64,000 bases of DNA, from contig JBFWWP010000027.1 in the NCBI GenBank assembly GCA_050246115.1, positions 1 through 64,000 of the forward strand, written 5' to 3'. The notes beneath the pieces were generated by a model. That model had not been told where the DNA came from and ran no database searches. It worked only from the letters and a program-made list of their open reading frames with translations. The DNA comes from JBFWWP01 sp050246115 (GTDB lineage Bacteria; Planctomycetota; UBA8108; UBA1146; JAJFFE01). Below are positions 43,825-52,439 of the stretch, in pieces (positions within the stretch are counted from its first letter, which is position 1; each line of letters begins with the position of its first letter). The translations under genes were made by a program, and so were the position numbers.

Positions 43825-44705
43825 GCGCGGCCTGCCCGGTGCCCGTACTCGAGCAAGGCGCGCGTGGGTCGCCGCAGAACCGCGAGGCGCGCACGCCGTC
43901 GGGCCGTGCGGAGGAAGTCTCGCAGTCCGGTCGAGTCACCGCGGAAGTACTCGTTCAAGAACGTGAGGCTGTTGCGCGAAGGCCGCCGCCAGGACTCGGC
44001 GGTGCAGGCCTTGAGGTAGGATCGGACCAGCCGCTGCAGATTCTCGAGCGCGCTGTTGCCACCGCCGGTTCGACGCGCGTTGCCGGGGTCGAGGTCGATC
44101 AGCGTGATGCGGGGACCTGTCGGACTCAGGCGCCAGAGGATGTTCTTGAGGTTGAGGTCCCCGTGGAGGAACCCAGCGCCGTGGAAACGGCGTAGCTCGC
44201 GAGCGGCCGCCCGGAGGACTTCGCGCTGGGTGGCGGAGTCCGGACCATCGGGCGCGACCAGCGCTGCGCCGTCGCGGGCGTCGGGTTCATACGCCGACAA
44301 GAGCTCCACACGCGAGAAGCCACGGTGCACCGGTGTCAGCGCGATCGCCAGGATCCTTGCGACGGAGGCGCCTGCCGAGCGGGCCTCCTCGGTCACCGAT
44401 AGCTCCTCGAAGAATCGCCGCGTGCCGGTGTGCAGATCGTGGAGCAAGGGCTCCATCAAGCCACCTCGCAGGCAGCGCTTCCACACGACAGGTCCCATCG
44501 ATTCGAGGTCGTAGACGGGGTGACTGCGCCGCCCCTGGACTGCCGAGGTCGGACCTCGGCGGGGCGTACCGTCGAGAAAGCCCAAACGGTCGAGTTCGGG
44601 GAGCAAGGAGGTCAGGCAGTATACCGTGCGCGCGAGGCACGGCGCGGAGGCGCCGACCGCGCCGTGGATCCCGAACCCCGGCGGCAGCGTGGGAACGCTC
44701 TGCAA
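43821..44705 (-). CDS. Lipopolysaccharide (Kdo) kinase-like protein
   Basis: A 294-aa protein of the KdkA/WaaP-type kinase fold. The catalytic loop is FLHGDLNLKNILW (Asp and Asn of the kinase HxDxxxxN motif) and the metal-binding Asp is in ITLIDLDPGN. The Lys in MGPVVWKRCLRGG may be the ATP-binding lysine. Such kinases phosphorylate Kdo or core heptose of lipopolysaccharide and imply an LPS-bearing outer membrane. First gene of the minus-strand operon; tRNA-Pro lies directly upstream. Confidence 0.78.
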   Translation of the reverse strand: MQSVPTLPPGFGIHGAVGASAPCLARTVYCLTSLLPELDRLGFLDGTPRRGPTSAVQGRRSHPVYDLESMGPVVWKRCLRGGLMEPLLHDLHTGTRRFFEELSVTEEARSAGASVARILAIALTPVHRGFSRVELLSAYEPDARDGAALVAPDGPDSATQREVLRAAARELRRFHGAGFLHGDLNLKNILWRLSPTGPRITLIDLDPGNARRTGGGNSALENLQRLVRSYLKACTAESWRRPSRNSLTFLNEYFRGDSTGLRDFLRTARRRARLAVLRRPTRALLEYGHRAGRA

Positions 44706-44739
44706 GTCCGTCCCTTCGCAGGCGACGCGTCCAAAAAAG

Positions 44740-44817
44740 TGGTCGGGCTGAGAGGATTCGAACCTCCGACACCCACACCCCCAGCGTGGTGCGCTAACCA
44801 GACTGCGCTACAGCCCG
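44740..44817 (-). tRNA. tRNA-Pro (GGG), CCA encoded
   Basis: Folds as a cloverleaf on the minus strand: acceptor CGGGCTG pairing with CAGCCCG, D-stem GCGC/GCGC, anticodon stem CCACG/TGTGG around the loop CTGGGGG (anticodon GGG), and T-arm GGAGG TTCGAAT CCTCT. Discriminator A and a genomically encoded CCA follow. It is preceded by a good promoter. Confidence 0.95.
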
Positions 44818-44837
44818 ACCGATGTTCGAGAAACGAG

Positions 44838-44865
44838 ATCGTATTCCGCCAGCGTCTGGGGTCAA
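44838..44865 (-). promoter_or_regulatory. Sigma-70-like promoter of tRNA-Pro
   Basis: On the minus strand TTGACC (-35) and TACGAT (-10) are separated by 16 bases. Transcription would start about 14 bases before the tRNA. Position and match support it. Confidence 0.6.
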
Positions 44866-44980
44866 GGACTTCTCACCCCAGGGACCGTGGGCCGGCCGGC
44901 GCGCTACGATGTCCACCTGTCCCGGACCGTACCGCGAACTCGCACTCGCGGACGGCCAGCGCCCCGGGCAAGGGGGGCGC

Positions 44981-45802
44981 TCAGGCTTGCTTTTCCGGCG
45001 TGTTGGGAAGCGCCGGGGCCTGGGCCGGGCGCTCGAGCTTGCGCGTCTTGAGGCTGACCTCGGGCACCTGCCGCGGCGGCACGATCACGCCCCCCGACAT
45101 GGTGAAGCGAATGGCTTCGTCGGTGGAAACGTCGAGCTGGATGAGCTGCGAGCGCGGCACGATGACCGTGTAGCCGGTGACCGGCGTCGGGCTCGACGGG
45201 ATGAACACCGTCACCACCTCATCGCCCGCTGCCTCGGCCACCTGCCGAAACCCGCGACTGGTCACGAAGCCGAGCGACCAAACCCCCACGCGCGGGTACT
45301 CGATGGCGACAGCCGCTTCGTACTGCAGCTGCTTCTTCTCGGCGAAGAAGAACTCGGTCACCTGCTTGGCGTAGGGGTAGATCACCTTGATCACGGGGAC
45401 GCGCTGGATCCAGCGTTCGAGGGCCTTCCAGATCTGCCGGCCCAAGTACCCCTTGAAGATGAAGCCGACGGCGAGCACCAACGTCACCGCGATCGCGAAC
45501 CCGATCCACCACGGGACGTGTTCGTCGACCAACGTCGAAAAGGCGACGTCGCCGGGCAGACTTGGGTCCACCTTCTCGTCGAGCTGCCAGTCCTGCTTGT
45601 TGAGCTGCCCCTTCCAGTACCACTCCTTGGAGCCTTCCCAAGTGAGAACTTGGCGAAGCCCGTGGTTGATGGGGGAGGAGATGCTGTCGCGCAGGAAGGT
45701 CCAGCAAAAGGTCAGGATGAACAAGGTCAAGACGGTGGGAAGCAGCGCCGCCAGTCCAGAGAAGAAGGCGGCCTTGTACTTGTCGCGCAGTCTGTGGGTC
45801 AT
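44981..45802 (-). CDS. DUF502 family membrane protein
   Basis: About 273 aa with two membrane helices, FFSGLAALLPTVLTLFILTF near the start and WWIGFAIAVTLVLAVGFIF around residue 115. Between and after them are the DUF502 patterns VPVIKVIYPYAKQVTEFF and VFIPSSPTPVTGYTVIVPR. The family is widespread and uncharacterised; the conserved soluble part faces one side of the membrane. ATG 45802 is preferred because GAAGAG lies about eight bases upstream. The C-terminus is Pro/Ala-rich. Confidence 0.85.
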   Translation of the reverse strand: MTHRLRDKYKAAFFSGLAALLPTVLTLFILTFCWTFLRDSISSPINHGLRQVLTWEGSKEWYWKGQLNKQDWQLDEKVDPSLPGDVAFSTLVDEHVPWWIGFAIAVTLVLAVGFIFKGYLGRQIWKALERWIQRVPVIKVIYPYAKQVTEFFFAEKKQLQYEAAVAIEYPRVGVWSLGFVTSRGFRQVAEAAGDEVVTVFIPSSPTPVTGYTVIVPRSQLIQLDVSTDEAIRFTMSGGVIVPPRQVPEVSLKTRKLERPAQAPALPNTPEKQA

Positions 45803-46148
45803 GTCCATTCTCTTCGTCCGAGGGGCGCCGAACCTGCGACCGGGTGCCGCGGGCACGCCGATTCGTCTTTCCTCTTTTCGGCATTCGGGCGGATTACTAT
45901 AACGGGCGTTGCCGCGTTGGCCTCCGAAAGTGGGTTCGGCACCGGAGCGGAGCTTCGGTGCGGCCTCGGGTTTTCTTGCGGGGCGTCCGCTTCTGCCGGG
46001 GAGGCTGCGACCGGCCGGGGGGAATCACAGCCCGCGCCGACGGCGGGACCTCCGCACCGTCCGCGCGCCCCCGCGGAGGGCCGCTGGCGTTCCCGCCGTC
46101 GCGGGAACGAGCGCGACGCCGGCAACCGCAACACGAGGAGACCGCACC

Positions 46149-47126
46149 ATGCGGATCGTTTCCGGAATCCAGGCCACCGGCGCGCTGCACTTGGGCCGTT
46201 ACTTCGGGGCGGTCAAGCAGTTCCTGGAACTGCAGGGGCAGGGACAGAGCTACGTTTTCATCGCGGACTACCACTCCCTGACGAGTGTCCGCGACCCCGA
46301 TCAGCTCAGTCGCTACACCCAGCGCATCGCCCTCGAGTACTTGGCGCTCGGCCTCGATCCCGAACGGGTCGCCGTGTTTCGCCAGAGCGATGTCCCCGCC
46401 GTGTGCGAACTCGCGTGGATCTTGTCCACCGTCACTCCCATGGGGTTGCTCCATCGGTGCCATTCCTACAAGGACAAGACCGCGCAGGGGATCGCGCCCG
46501 ACCATGGGCTGTTCGCGTACCCCGTGCTGATGGCGGCGGACATTCTCATCTACGGAGGCGAAGTGGTGCCGGTCGGTCAGGACCAAAAGCAGCACGTCGA
46601 GGTGACGCGCGACATCGCCATTCGGTTCAATCAGATCTACGGCGAGGTCCTGACGATACCCGAGCCCCGCATCCACGAGGCCACGGCCAAAGTCCCCGGC
46701 GTGGACGGGCGCAAGATGAGCAGTTCGTATGGCAACCAGATTCGCATCTTCGATGCCGAGAAGACCATTCGGAAGCAGATGATGGGGATCGTCACCGACT
46801 CGCTCGGGGTCGAGGACGTGAAGGAGCCCGAGGGCAACACGATCTTCGAACTCTTCCGACTCATGGGCACCGGCGCGCAAACCGAGGACCTCGCGGCGCG
46901 CTATCGCGCCGGCGGGATGGGGTACGGCCATGCCAAGCAGGCGCTGTTCGAGGCCTTTCTCTCCTACTTCGGGAAGGCGCGAACTCGGTTCGAAGAACTC
47001 CTCGGCGATCCGAGCCCGGTCGAAGCGGTTTTGGCCGCCGGTGCCGCGAAAGCCAGGATAACGGCCGAAGAGACCTTGGTCAGAGTCCGCGACGCCGTGG
47101 GCCTGTCCCGCAGACTGTGGGACTGA
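46149..47126 (+). CDS. trpS: Tryptophanyl-tRNA synthetase
   Basis: A 325-aa class I aminoacyl-tRNA synthetase. The HIGH-type signature is ALHLGRYFG near residue 12 and the KMSKS-type signature is KMSSSYGN near residue 195. Tryptophan-pocket segments such as VPVGQDQKQHVEVTRDIA and FAYPVLMAADILIY are present. Length is normal. It attaches tryptophan to tRNA-Trp. The start at ATG 46149 has AGGAGA upstream. It converges on glyA. Confidence 0.93.
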   Translation: MRIVSGIQATGALHLGRYFGAVKQFLELQGQGQSYVFIADYHSLTSVRDPDQLSRYTQRIALEYLALGLDPERVAVFRQSDVPAVCELAWILSTVTPMGLLHRCHSYKDKTAQGIAPDHGLFAYPVLMAADILIYGGEVVPVGQDQKQHVEVTRDIAIRFNQIYGEVLTIPEPRIHEATAKVPGVDGRKMSSSYGNQIRIFDAEKTIRKQMMGIVTDSLGVEDVKEPEGNTIFELFRLMGTGAQTEDLAARYRAGGMGYGHAKQALFEAFLSYFGKARTRFEELLGDPSPVEAVLAAGAAKARITAEETLVRVRDAVGLSRRLWD

Positions 47127-47175
47127 CCCGGTAGCGGCGCCCACAACTGCGTGGCGCGCCGCCGCGGTGCGCCGT

Positions 47176-47198
47176 GACCGACCGCGCTCGGGTCGGTC
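47176..47198. terminator. Hairpin between convergent trpS and glyA
   Basis: Perfect 8-base arms GACCGACC and GGTCGGTC around a 7-base loop sit between the two stop codons. There is no T-run. It probably acts as a shared terminator. Confidence 0.4.
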
Positions 47199-47200
47199 GC

Positions 47201-48442
47201 TCAACCCCCGCGAATCGCCGGGAACCGTTCACACAACGCGCCGACTTCGGTGGCAATGCGGCTCCCCAATGTCGTGTTGGTCGGGTCTCTGAGGACGGCG
47301 CAGATCCAACCACCGATCTGGTCCATCTGTTCGACCCCCATTCCCCGACTGGTGACGGTCGGCGCCCCGATTCGGAGCCCACTCGGACGTCGCGGTGGGT
47401 TGGGGTCGAACGGGATCATGTTCATGTTGACGACGATGCGAGCCCGCGCCAAGGCGGCTTCCGCCACGTCCCCGGTCAGGTCGAGGCTTCGCAGATCGAC
47501 CAGCATGAGGTGATTCTCGGTTCCGCCGGACACGATTCGCAGGCCCTCCTTCCCGAGCACCTGCGCGAGGCGCTGCGAGTTGGCCACGACTTGCCGCCCG
47601 TAAGCTTTGAACTCGTCGGTCATCGCCTCTTTGAAGCAGACCGCGCGCGCAGCCACCATGTGCATGAGCGGCCCGCCCTGCTGGCCCGGAAACACCGCGG
47701 AGTCGATCTTCTTCGCGTGCTCCTTGCGACAAAGGATCAACCCAGCCCGCGGGCCTCGCAGGGTCTTGTGGGTGGTACTGGTGACGACGTCGGCATGCGG
47801 CACGGGACTTGGGTGTGTCCCCGCAGCCACCAAGCCGGCAATGTGGGCCATGTCCACCATCAACTTGGCTCCGACCTCCCGTGCGATTGCAGCGAAGGCA
47901 GCGAAATCGATGATCCGTGAGTAGGCGCTCGCACCGGCGACGATCAAGTGAGGTCGGAACTCTCGTGCCAAGGTGGCCACGTGTTCCATGTCGATCCGCT
48001 CGGTGGCCTTGGACAGCGGGTAGTGGGCGAACTGGTAGACTTTGGAAGTGAAGCTTACGCTCGCGCCGTGCGAGAGGTGTCCGCCGTGGGCGAGGTCCAT
48101 GGCGAGTACGCGATCGCCCGGCGACAACAGCGCCGCATAGGCCGCAATGTTCGCTTGCGATCCCGAGTGCGGCTGTACGTTCGCGTGTTCGGCACCGAAG
48201 AGTTGGCATGCACGGTCCCGCGCCAGGTCTTCGGCGACGTCGACGAACTCGCACCCACCGTAGTAGCGCTTGTGCGGATAGCCTTCGGCATACTTGTTGG
48301 TCAGAACCGACCCCTGAGCCGCTCTCAATGCTGGGCTCACGAGGTTCTCGCTCGCAATGAGATTGATCTCGCTGTTCTGGCGAACGATCTCGTGCTCAAT
48401 GGCCTGGGCGATCTCGGGGTCGAGCTGTCGGAGAGCGTTCAC
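47201..48442 (-). CDS. glyA: Serine hydroxymethyltransferase
   Basis: A 413-aa PLP enzyme that interconverts serine and glycine with tetrahydrofolate. It contains INLIASENLVSPALR, NKYAEGYPHKRYYGGCEFVD, the PLP-lysine segment VVTSTTHKTLRGPRAG and GGTENHLMLVDLR. Length is standard. GTG 48442 with AAAGG upstream gives the expected N-terminus (NALRQLDPEIAQAIEHE); the longer open frame upstream is unconserved. It runs convergently with trpS. Confidence 0.93.
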   Translation of the reverse strand: MNALRQLDPEIAQAIEHEIVRQNSEINLIASENLVSPALRAAQGSVLTNKYAEGYPHKRYYGGCEFVDVAEDLARDRACQLFGAEHANVQPHSGSQANIAAYAALLSPGDRVLAMDLAHGGHLSHGASVSFTSKVYQFAHYPLSKATERIDMEHVATLAREFRPHLIVAGASAYSRIIDFAAFAAIAREVGAKLMVDMAHIAGLVAAGTHPSPVPHADVVTSTTHKTLRGPRAGLILCRKEHAKKIDSAVFPGQQGGPLMHMVAARAVCFKEAMTDEFKAYGRQVVANSQRLAQVLGKEGLRIVSGGTENHLMLVDLRSLDLTGDVAEAALARARIVVNMNMIPFDPNPPRRPSGLRIGAPTVTSRGMGVEQMDQIGGWICAVLRDPTNTTLGSRIATEVGALCERFPAIRGG

Positions 48443-49289
48443 CGGGTACCTTTCCTTCGGGTCGTTTCTTCGGGTCGTCGGACGAGTTGCGCGGGCGAAT
48501 CGAGACGGGCATTGTCGCCCGCAGCGACCCCGGTTCGGGCCCAGCGTTCCCGGCGGTGCTCCGGGTGTCACCGACGGGGTGCCATCGACGAGCCGGCTCC
48601 GCGAGGTCCGACAGCGTCGTCGCATCGCACTTCTCGGATCGCTGACTTCGGGCCTCTGGGTTTTCCGGGCTGGGCCTCCGGACGCCGTTTGGGATTCTCG
48701 GGGGTCGCCCGACGGCCGACAAGGGGAATCTCCACCGCGAGCGCGGTGGGGTTCGCACGACACTGCGGATGCCCCCGGAAGGCCTGACCCTCCCTGCCGA
48801 CGCAAGCGGTCGATCCCCGGTCGCCTCTCGTTGGGTCATGCGTGCGAAGTGAGCTGCCAGCGCGGGGATTCGCGCGGGCTCTCCTGATTTTCCGACGACA
48901 CCTTCCGGGTAACACCACGCCCGACGCGGGCGCGACGGATGCGGGGTTTGCTCCGGGGGGTACGGTCCTCGAATCGCGCCGTGGGTTCTGCGCGGCACGA
49001 CCGTAGCTCGCGCGCGCGCCATGGGTTGCGAAGCCGCGGGGGACCCTCTCGCCCAGTCGATGACCCACCCCCTGCGCGGGCGTCCGGGTCAGCCTCAGCC
49101 CGTCCGCAACGCGGTCGGGGCCGCGAACCGAATCGGCCCCACGACCGCGCACCGAGTCGTGATCGGCTTGCCCCACAAGTCTGCACAGTCAGTTGCCGAT
49201 CAAACCCCTACGGCGTGGGACCTTCGGTCCCGCACGGAATCCAATGCCCTGGGAAGCGGGCTATCGAGGGGGACTCGGTCGAGGATTCT
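48443..49289. other. Long intergenic region between divergent glyA and epimerase gene
   Basis: About 850 bases. Frames on both strands are GC-driven and lack domains or start signals. A riboswitch might be expected upstream of glyA, but no recognisable conserved RNA core was identified by eye. Confidence 0.4.
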
Positions 49290-50336
49290 ATGCGACACCT
49301 GATCACCGGCGGAGCGGGGTTCATTGGGAGTTACCTGGCCGAGGCACTCCTCGAGCGAGGCGATCAAGTCCATGTGATCGACAACCTGTCCACCGGGTCC
49401 ATCGACAACATCGAACGCATTCGCCACCATCCCTGCTTCTCGTACACCATCGACACCATCACCCACGAGCCGCTCCTCGCCGAACTCATCGACCGGGCGG
49501 ATCACGTTCACCATCTCGCGGCGTCGGTGGGGGTACAGCTCATCATCAAGAGCCCCGTGCGCACGATCGAGACCAACACCTACGGGACCGAGTTGGTGCT
49601 CAAGCACGCAGCCAAGAAGTCGAAGCGTGTGTTCTTCGCGTCCACCAGCGAGGTGTACGGGAAGTCGCAGGCGTTTCCTTTCACCGAGGAGGGTGACATC
49701 GTCCTCGGCGCGCCGACCAAGGGGCGCTGGTCCTACGCCTGTTCGAAGGCGCTCGACGAGTTCCTGTGTTTGGCGTACTGGCACGAGCACAGTCTGCCCA
49801 CGACCATCTTGCGCCTCTTCAACACAGTGGGTCCTCGCCAGGTCGGGCACTACGGGATGGTTCTTCCCACCTTCGTGCGCCAGGCGCTCGAGGGGCGCCC
49901 GCTCACCGTGTTCGGCAGCGGCCAACAGTCGCGGTGCTTCTCGGCGGTGCAGGACGTGGTCGCCGCTTGGGTTGCCCTGACCGAACTCGACGTTTCCGTG
50001 GGGCAGGTCTACAACATTGCCTCCGATCAAGAGATCTCGATCGGCGAACTCGCCGAACTCGTCAAGGAAACGACAGGTTCGACCTCGCCCATCATTCGCG
50101 TGCCGTACGACACGGCCTACGAAATGGGCTTCGAAGACATGGCCCGCCGCGTGCCCGATGTCACCCGTCTCCGGCAAGAGATCGGCTTCTCCCCGCGCAC
50201 GCCCATCCGGACGATCGTCGAGGACGTGGTCGAGTACGAGCGGGCCCGCATGGCTCCGCACTCGCCGGCCCCCGTAGCCGAAGGCGTGCTGGCGCGACCC
50301 CGTCAAGGGCGAGTGCTTCCCATTACGCGCAACTGA
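49290..50336 (+). CDS. NAD-dependent nucleotide-sugar epimerase/dehydratase (extended SDR)
   Basis: A 348-aa protein. The cofactor motif is TGGAGFIGSYLAEALLERG at residues ~6-24 and the catalytic YxxxK is in YACSKALDEF. A threonine/serine triad member lies in FASTSEVYGKS, with RLFNTVGPRQ downstream. These features place it with UDP-glucuronate decarboxylases, UDP-glucose epimerases and GDP-mannose dehydratases. The exact substrate cannot be read from the sequence. It likely supplies sugars for envelope glycans. ATG 49290 sits directly before the conserved first strand. Confidence 0.85.
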   Translation: MRHLITGGAGFIGSYLAEALLERGDQVHVIDNLSTGSIDNIERIRHHPCFSYTIDTITHEPLLAELIDRADHVHHLAASVGVQLIIKSPVRTIETNTYGTELVLKHAAKKSKRVFFASTSEVYGKSQAFPFTEEGDIVLGAPTKGRWSYACSKALDEFLCLAYWHEHSLPTTILRLFNTVGPRQVGHYGMVLPTFVRQALEGRPLTVFGSGQQSRCFSAVQDVVAAWVALTELDVSVGQVYNIASDQEISIGELAELVKETTGSTSPIIRVPYDTAYEMGFEDMARRVPDVTRLRQEIGFSPRTPIRTIVEDVVEYERARMAPHSPAPVAEGVLARPRQGRVLPITRN

Positions 50337-50504
50337 GCGGCGTCCGCCAACACCGGATTCCTGCCCACGGTCTGCCCGCAGCCGCGCTCACCACGAGCCA
50401 GGCGGGATTGCCCTCGTCGGTCAGCAACCGCATACTCAGCGGCGGAGCGAAACGCACCGTCGGGGTTGCCGTTCGCTCTCGGGTCGACGGGGGAGGGCGG
50501 GAGC

Positions 50505-51377
50505 ATGCGGGGCAGTCAGGCGGCGCGAGTGCGAGCCGAAGTGCACGGCAGAGCTTGGTCCTGGGGTGCGCTGTCCTGGGGTTTGCTCTGTGCCGTCGCC
50601 TTGTTTGCGGGCGCGGCGACGAGCTGTCGAGGGCCGGTCGCAAGAGTGGCCGAGGGGCATCCGCTCACAGCCAAGGTGCGGGCCGGACTTCGTGACGACT
50701 CGGGGACGACTTTCGATCACGCTCCGTTCACCGCGCTACTCCAAGCGCACGTTCGTGGGGCGCGCGTGGACTACGCGGCGCTCGCGCAGGACCGCGCCGC
50801 ACTGAGTGCGTACCTCGAACGGCTCGCGCAGGCCGACGTTTCGACTTTGGGCCCGTCCGAGCAAACCGCGTTCTTCATCAACGCCTACAATGCCTACACG
50901 CTGGAGCTGATCCTCAACCACTACCCACTGGAGTCGATTCGCGACCTCGCGGACCCGTGGAAGCAGGAGATCTGCCGAGTGGCCGGCGAGCGGGTTTCCC
51001 TCGATTTCATCGAACACCAAGTGCTCCGCGTACCCGAGCTGCTCGGCGACCCCCGCGTGCACTTCGCGGTGAACTGCGCGTCGATCAGTTGTCCGCCACT
51101 CCAGGGGGAGGCCTTCGTCGGCGCCCGTGTCGAGCAGCAACTCGAGCACGCCGCCCACGCCACCTTGTCGGATCCGCGCTACGTCGCCGTCGACAAGTCC
51201 TGTGTGCGAGTCAGTCCCATCTTCGACTGGTTCGCCGCGGACTTCGTCGCCGCGAAGGGTTCGGTCGCGGCTTTCGTCAGCGGATACAGGCCGGACCTGA
51301 CGCAACTCGCCGAGCAGGGGGATGCGGCCCTGTGCTACTTCGGGTATGACTGGCGTTTGAACGACATCGAACGTTGA
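50505..51377 (+). CDS. DUF547 exported (probable lipo-)protein
   Basis: A 290-aa protein from ATG 50505 (GGAGGGCGGGA upstream). A hydrophobic segment ends in AATSC, which may be a lipobox. The DUF547 domain includes VDYAALAQDRAAL, FFINAYNAYTLELILNHYP, SLDFIEHQVLR, RVHFAVNCASISCPPL and the late FDWFAADF. The family resembles a cysteine-protease/transglutaminase-like fold, with the conserved Asn-Cys-Ala-Ser block, but its activity is unproven. Another exported protein follows 64 bases later. Confidence 0.85.
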   Translation: MRGSQAARVRAEVHGRAWSWGALSWGLLCAVALFAGAATSCRGPVARVAEGHPLTAKVRAGLRDDSGTTFDHAPFTALLQAHVRGARVDYAALAQDRAALSAYLERLAQADVSTLGPSEQTAFFINAYNAYTLELILNHYPLESIRDLADPWKQEICRVAGERVSLDFIEHQVLRVPELLGDPRVHFAVNCASISCPPLQGEAFVGARVEQQLEHAAHATLSDPRYVAVDKSCVRVSPIFDWFAADFVAAKGSVAAFVSGYRPDLTQLAEQGDAALCYFGYDWRLNDIER

Positions 51378-51441
51378 CCGCGGAGGCGAAGCCCGAGGAT
51401 TCCGGGCCGATTCCCCCTGCGCTGACGAGAGGACCGCAACC

Positions 51442-52386
51442 GTGCCGTGGATAGCCGTCTGCCTGCTTTCTTGGGCCTTCCTCCAGCAACCGCCGGCGCC
51501 TCCCCCCAAAGGAGAGGCCACGAGCCGACCCGCGGATCGCGCAGAACCCGCGCCGGCAAGACCGGGGTTCGTGCCGGTGGGCACGGTTTGGTTCAACCCC
51601 GAGCACAAAGTGGTCGAGGCCGATGGGTACTTCAACTTGCGGGCAGGATTCGTCGAGTACTTGGCAGCCACGCCCGGAACGAAACGGCACGAGACCTTGG
51701 TTGCGCTCGAGTGCAGTCCCGAGCATCTGCAGGGCGCGTTGCTGTTGCTGGGGCTCGAGCCCGGAAAAGGACCGGAGACGGAGTTCGATCTGCGGCCGAT
51801 CGAGGGGCCGCGAGTCATCATCCTGCTCCGTTGGAGCGAGACCACCGCCGATGGCACCGTGCGGGTCGTCGAGCGGCGTGCCGAGGACTGCCTGCTCAAC
51901 GGTTTGGTCGACGACACCATGGACCGCGTGGGCTGGGTCTTCACTGGCTCGCGTTTCGTCCAGGATCCAGCGAGTTTCGCGGGGCCCGGCGGAGTCAAGC
52001 CCGCGGCACCAACCGAGCCCCCGCCGGGATCGTCGGACCCGCCCGCGGATTCAGCGGATTCAGCGGACGAAGCGGAGAAGCCCCGAGAGGTCTTCGGCGC
52101 GGCGGCGACAGGCGAGTTGGTCGCGACGTGTCACCGTCCCCTCGCCATCCTCGATCATCCGCTCGGGATCCCCTTCCCCGACGCTGACTACTACGCCTAC
52201 CCCGACGTCTTGCCTCCGACCAGTCGTGAGAATCCGACGCGGGTCACGATGGTGTTTCGGTTGCCGCGCGAGCAGGAGATCGATCGTAGTGTTACCCTCA
52301 TGAGAGTGCCCCCGCGCCCGGACACGCAACCGGCGACTGCGGACCCCAAGTCGGAAAGCAAAGGGGCGACCGGCGGCAAGCAGTGA
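51442..52386 (+). CDS. Exported YdjY-like protein
   Basis: A 314-aa protein with a short signal peptide (MPWIAVCLLSWAFLQQ) and a Pro-rich linker. The YdjY-type domain spans ~50-300: EADGYFNLRAGFVEYLAA, KRHETLVALECSPEHLQGAL with a LLLGLEPG turn, VGWVFTGSRF, and PLAILDHPLGIPFPDADYY. A Pro/Ser/Asp low-complexity insert with repeated ADSADS lies around residue 200. The family is periplasmic and of unknown function. The following toroid gene starts 53 bases later, suggesting co-expression. Confidence 0.78.
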   Translation: MPWIAVCLLSWAFLQQPPAPPPKGEATSRPADRAEPAPARPGFVPVGTVWFNPEHKVVEADGYFNLRAGFVEYLAATPGTKRHETLVALECSPEHLQGALLLLGLEPGKGPETEFDLRPIEGPRVIILLRWSETTADGTVRVVERRAEDCLLNGLVDDTMDRVGWVFTGSRFVQDPASFAGPGGVKPAAPTEPPPGSSDPPADSADSADEAEKPREVFGAAATGELVATCHRPLAILDHPLGIPFPDADYYAYPDVLPPTSRENPTRVTMVFRLPREQEIDRSVTLMRVPPRPDTQPATADPKSESKGATGGKQ

Positions 52387-52439
52387 CCCGAGCTTGCGTC
52401 GTGCCGAGAAGAGTCGCCTCATTGAGCAAGGAGAAGGCC

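Noticed and set aside
45898..45903. TATAAC upstream of trpS as a promoter
   Set aside because: No matching -35 hexamer at suitable spacing, and the distance to the start is about 245 bases. Too weak to report.
48443..49289. Possible riboswitch upstream of glyA
   Set aside because: No conserved glycine, THF or SAM riboswitch core could be recognised by eye, and the region is uniformly GC-rich.
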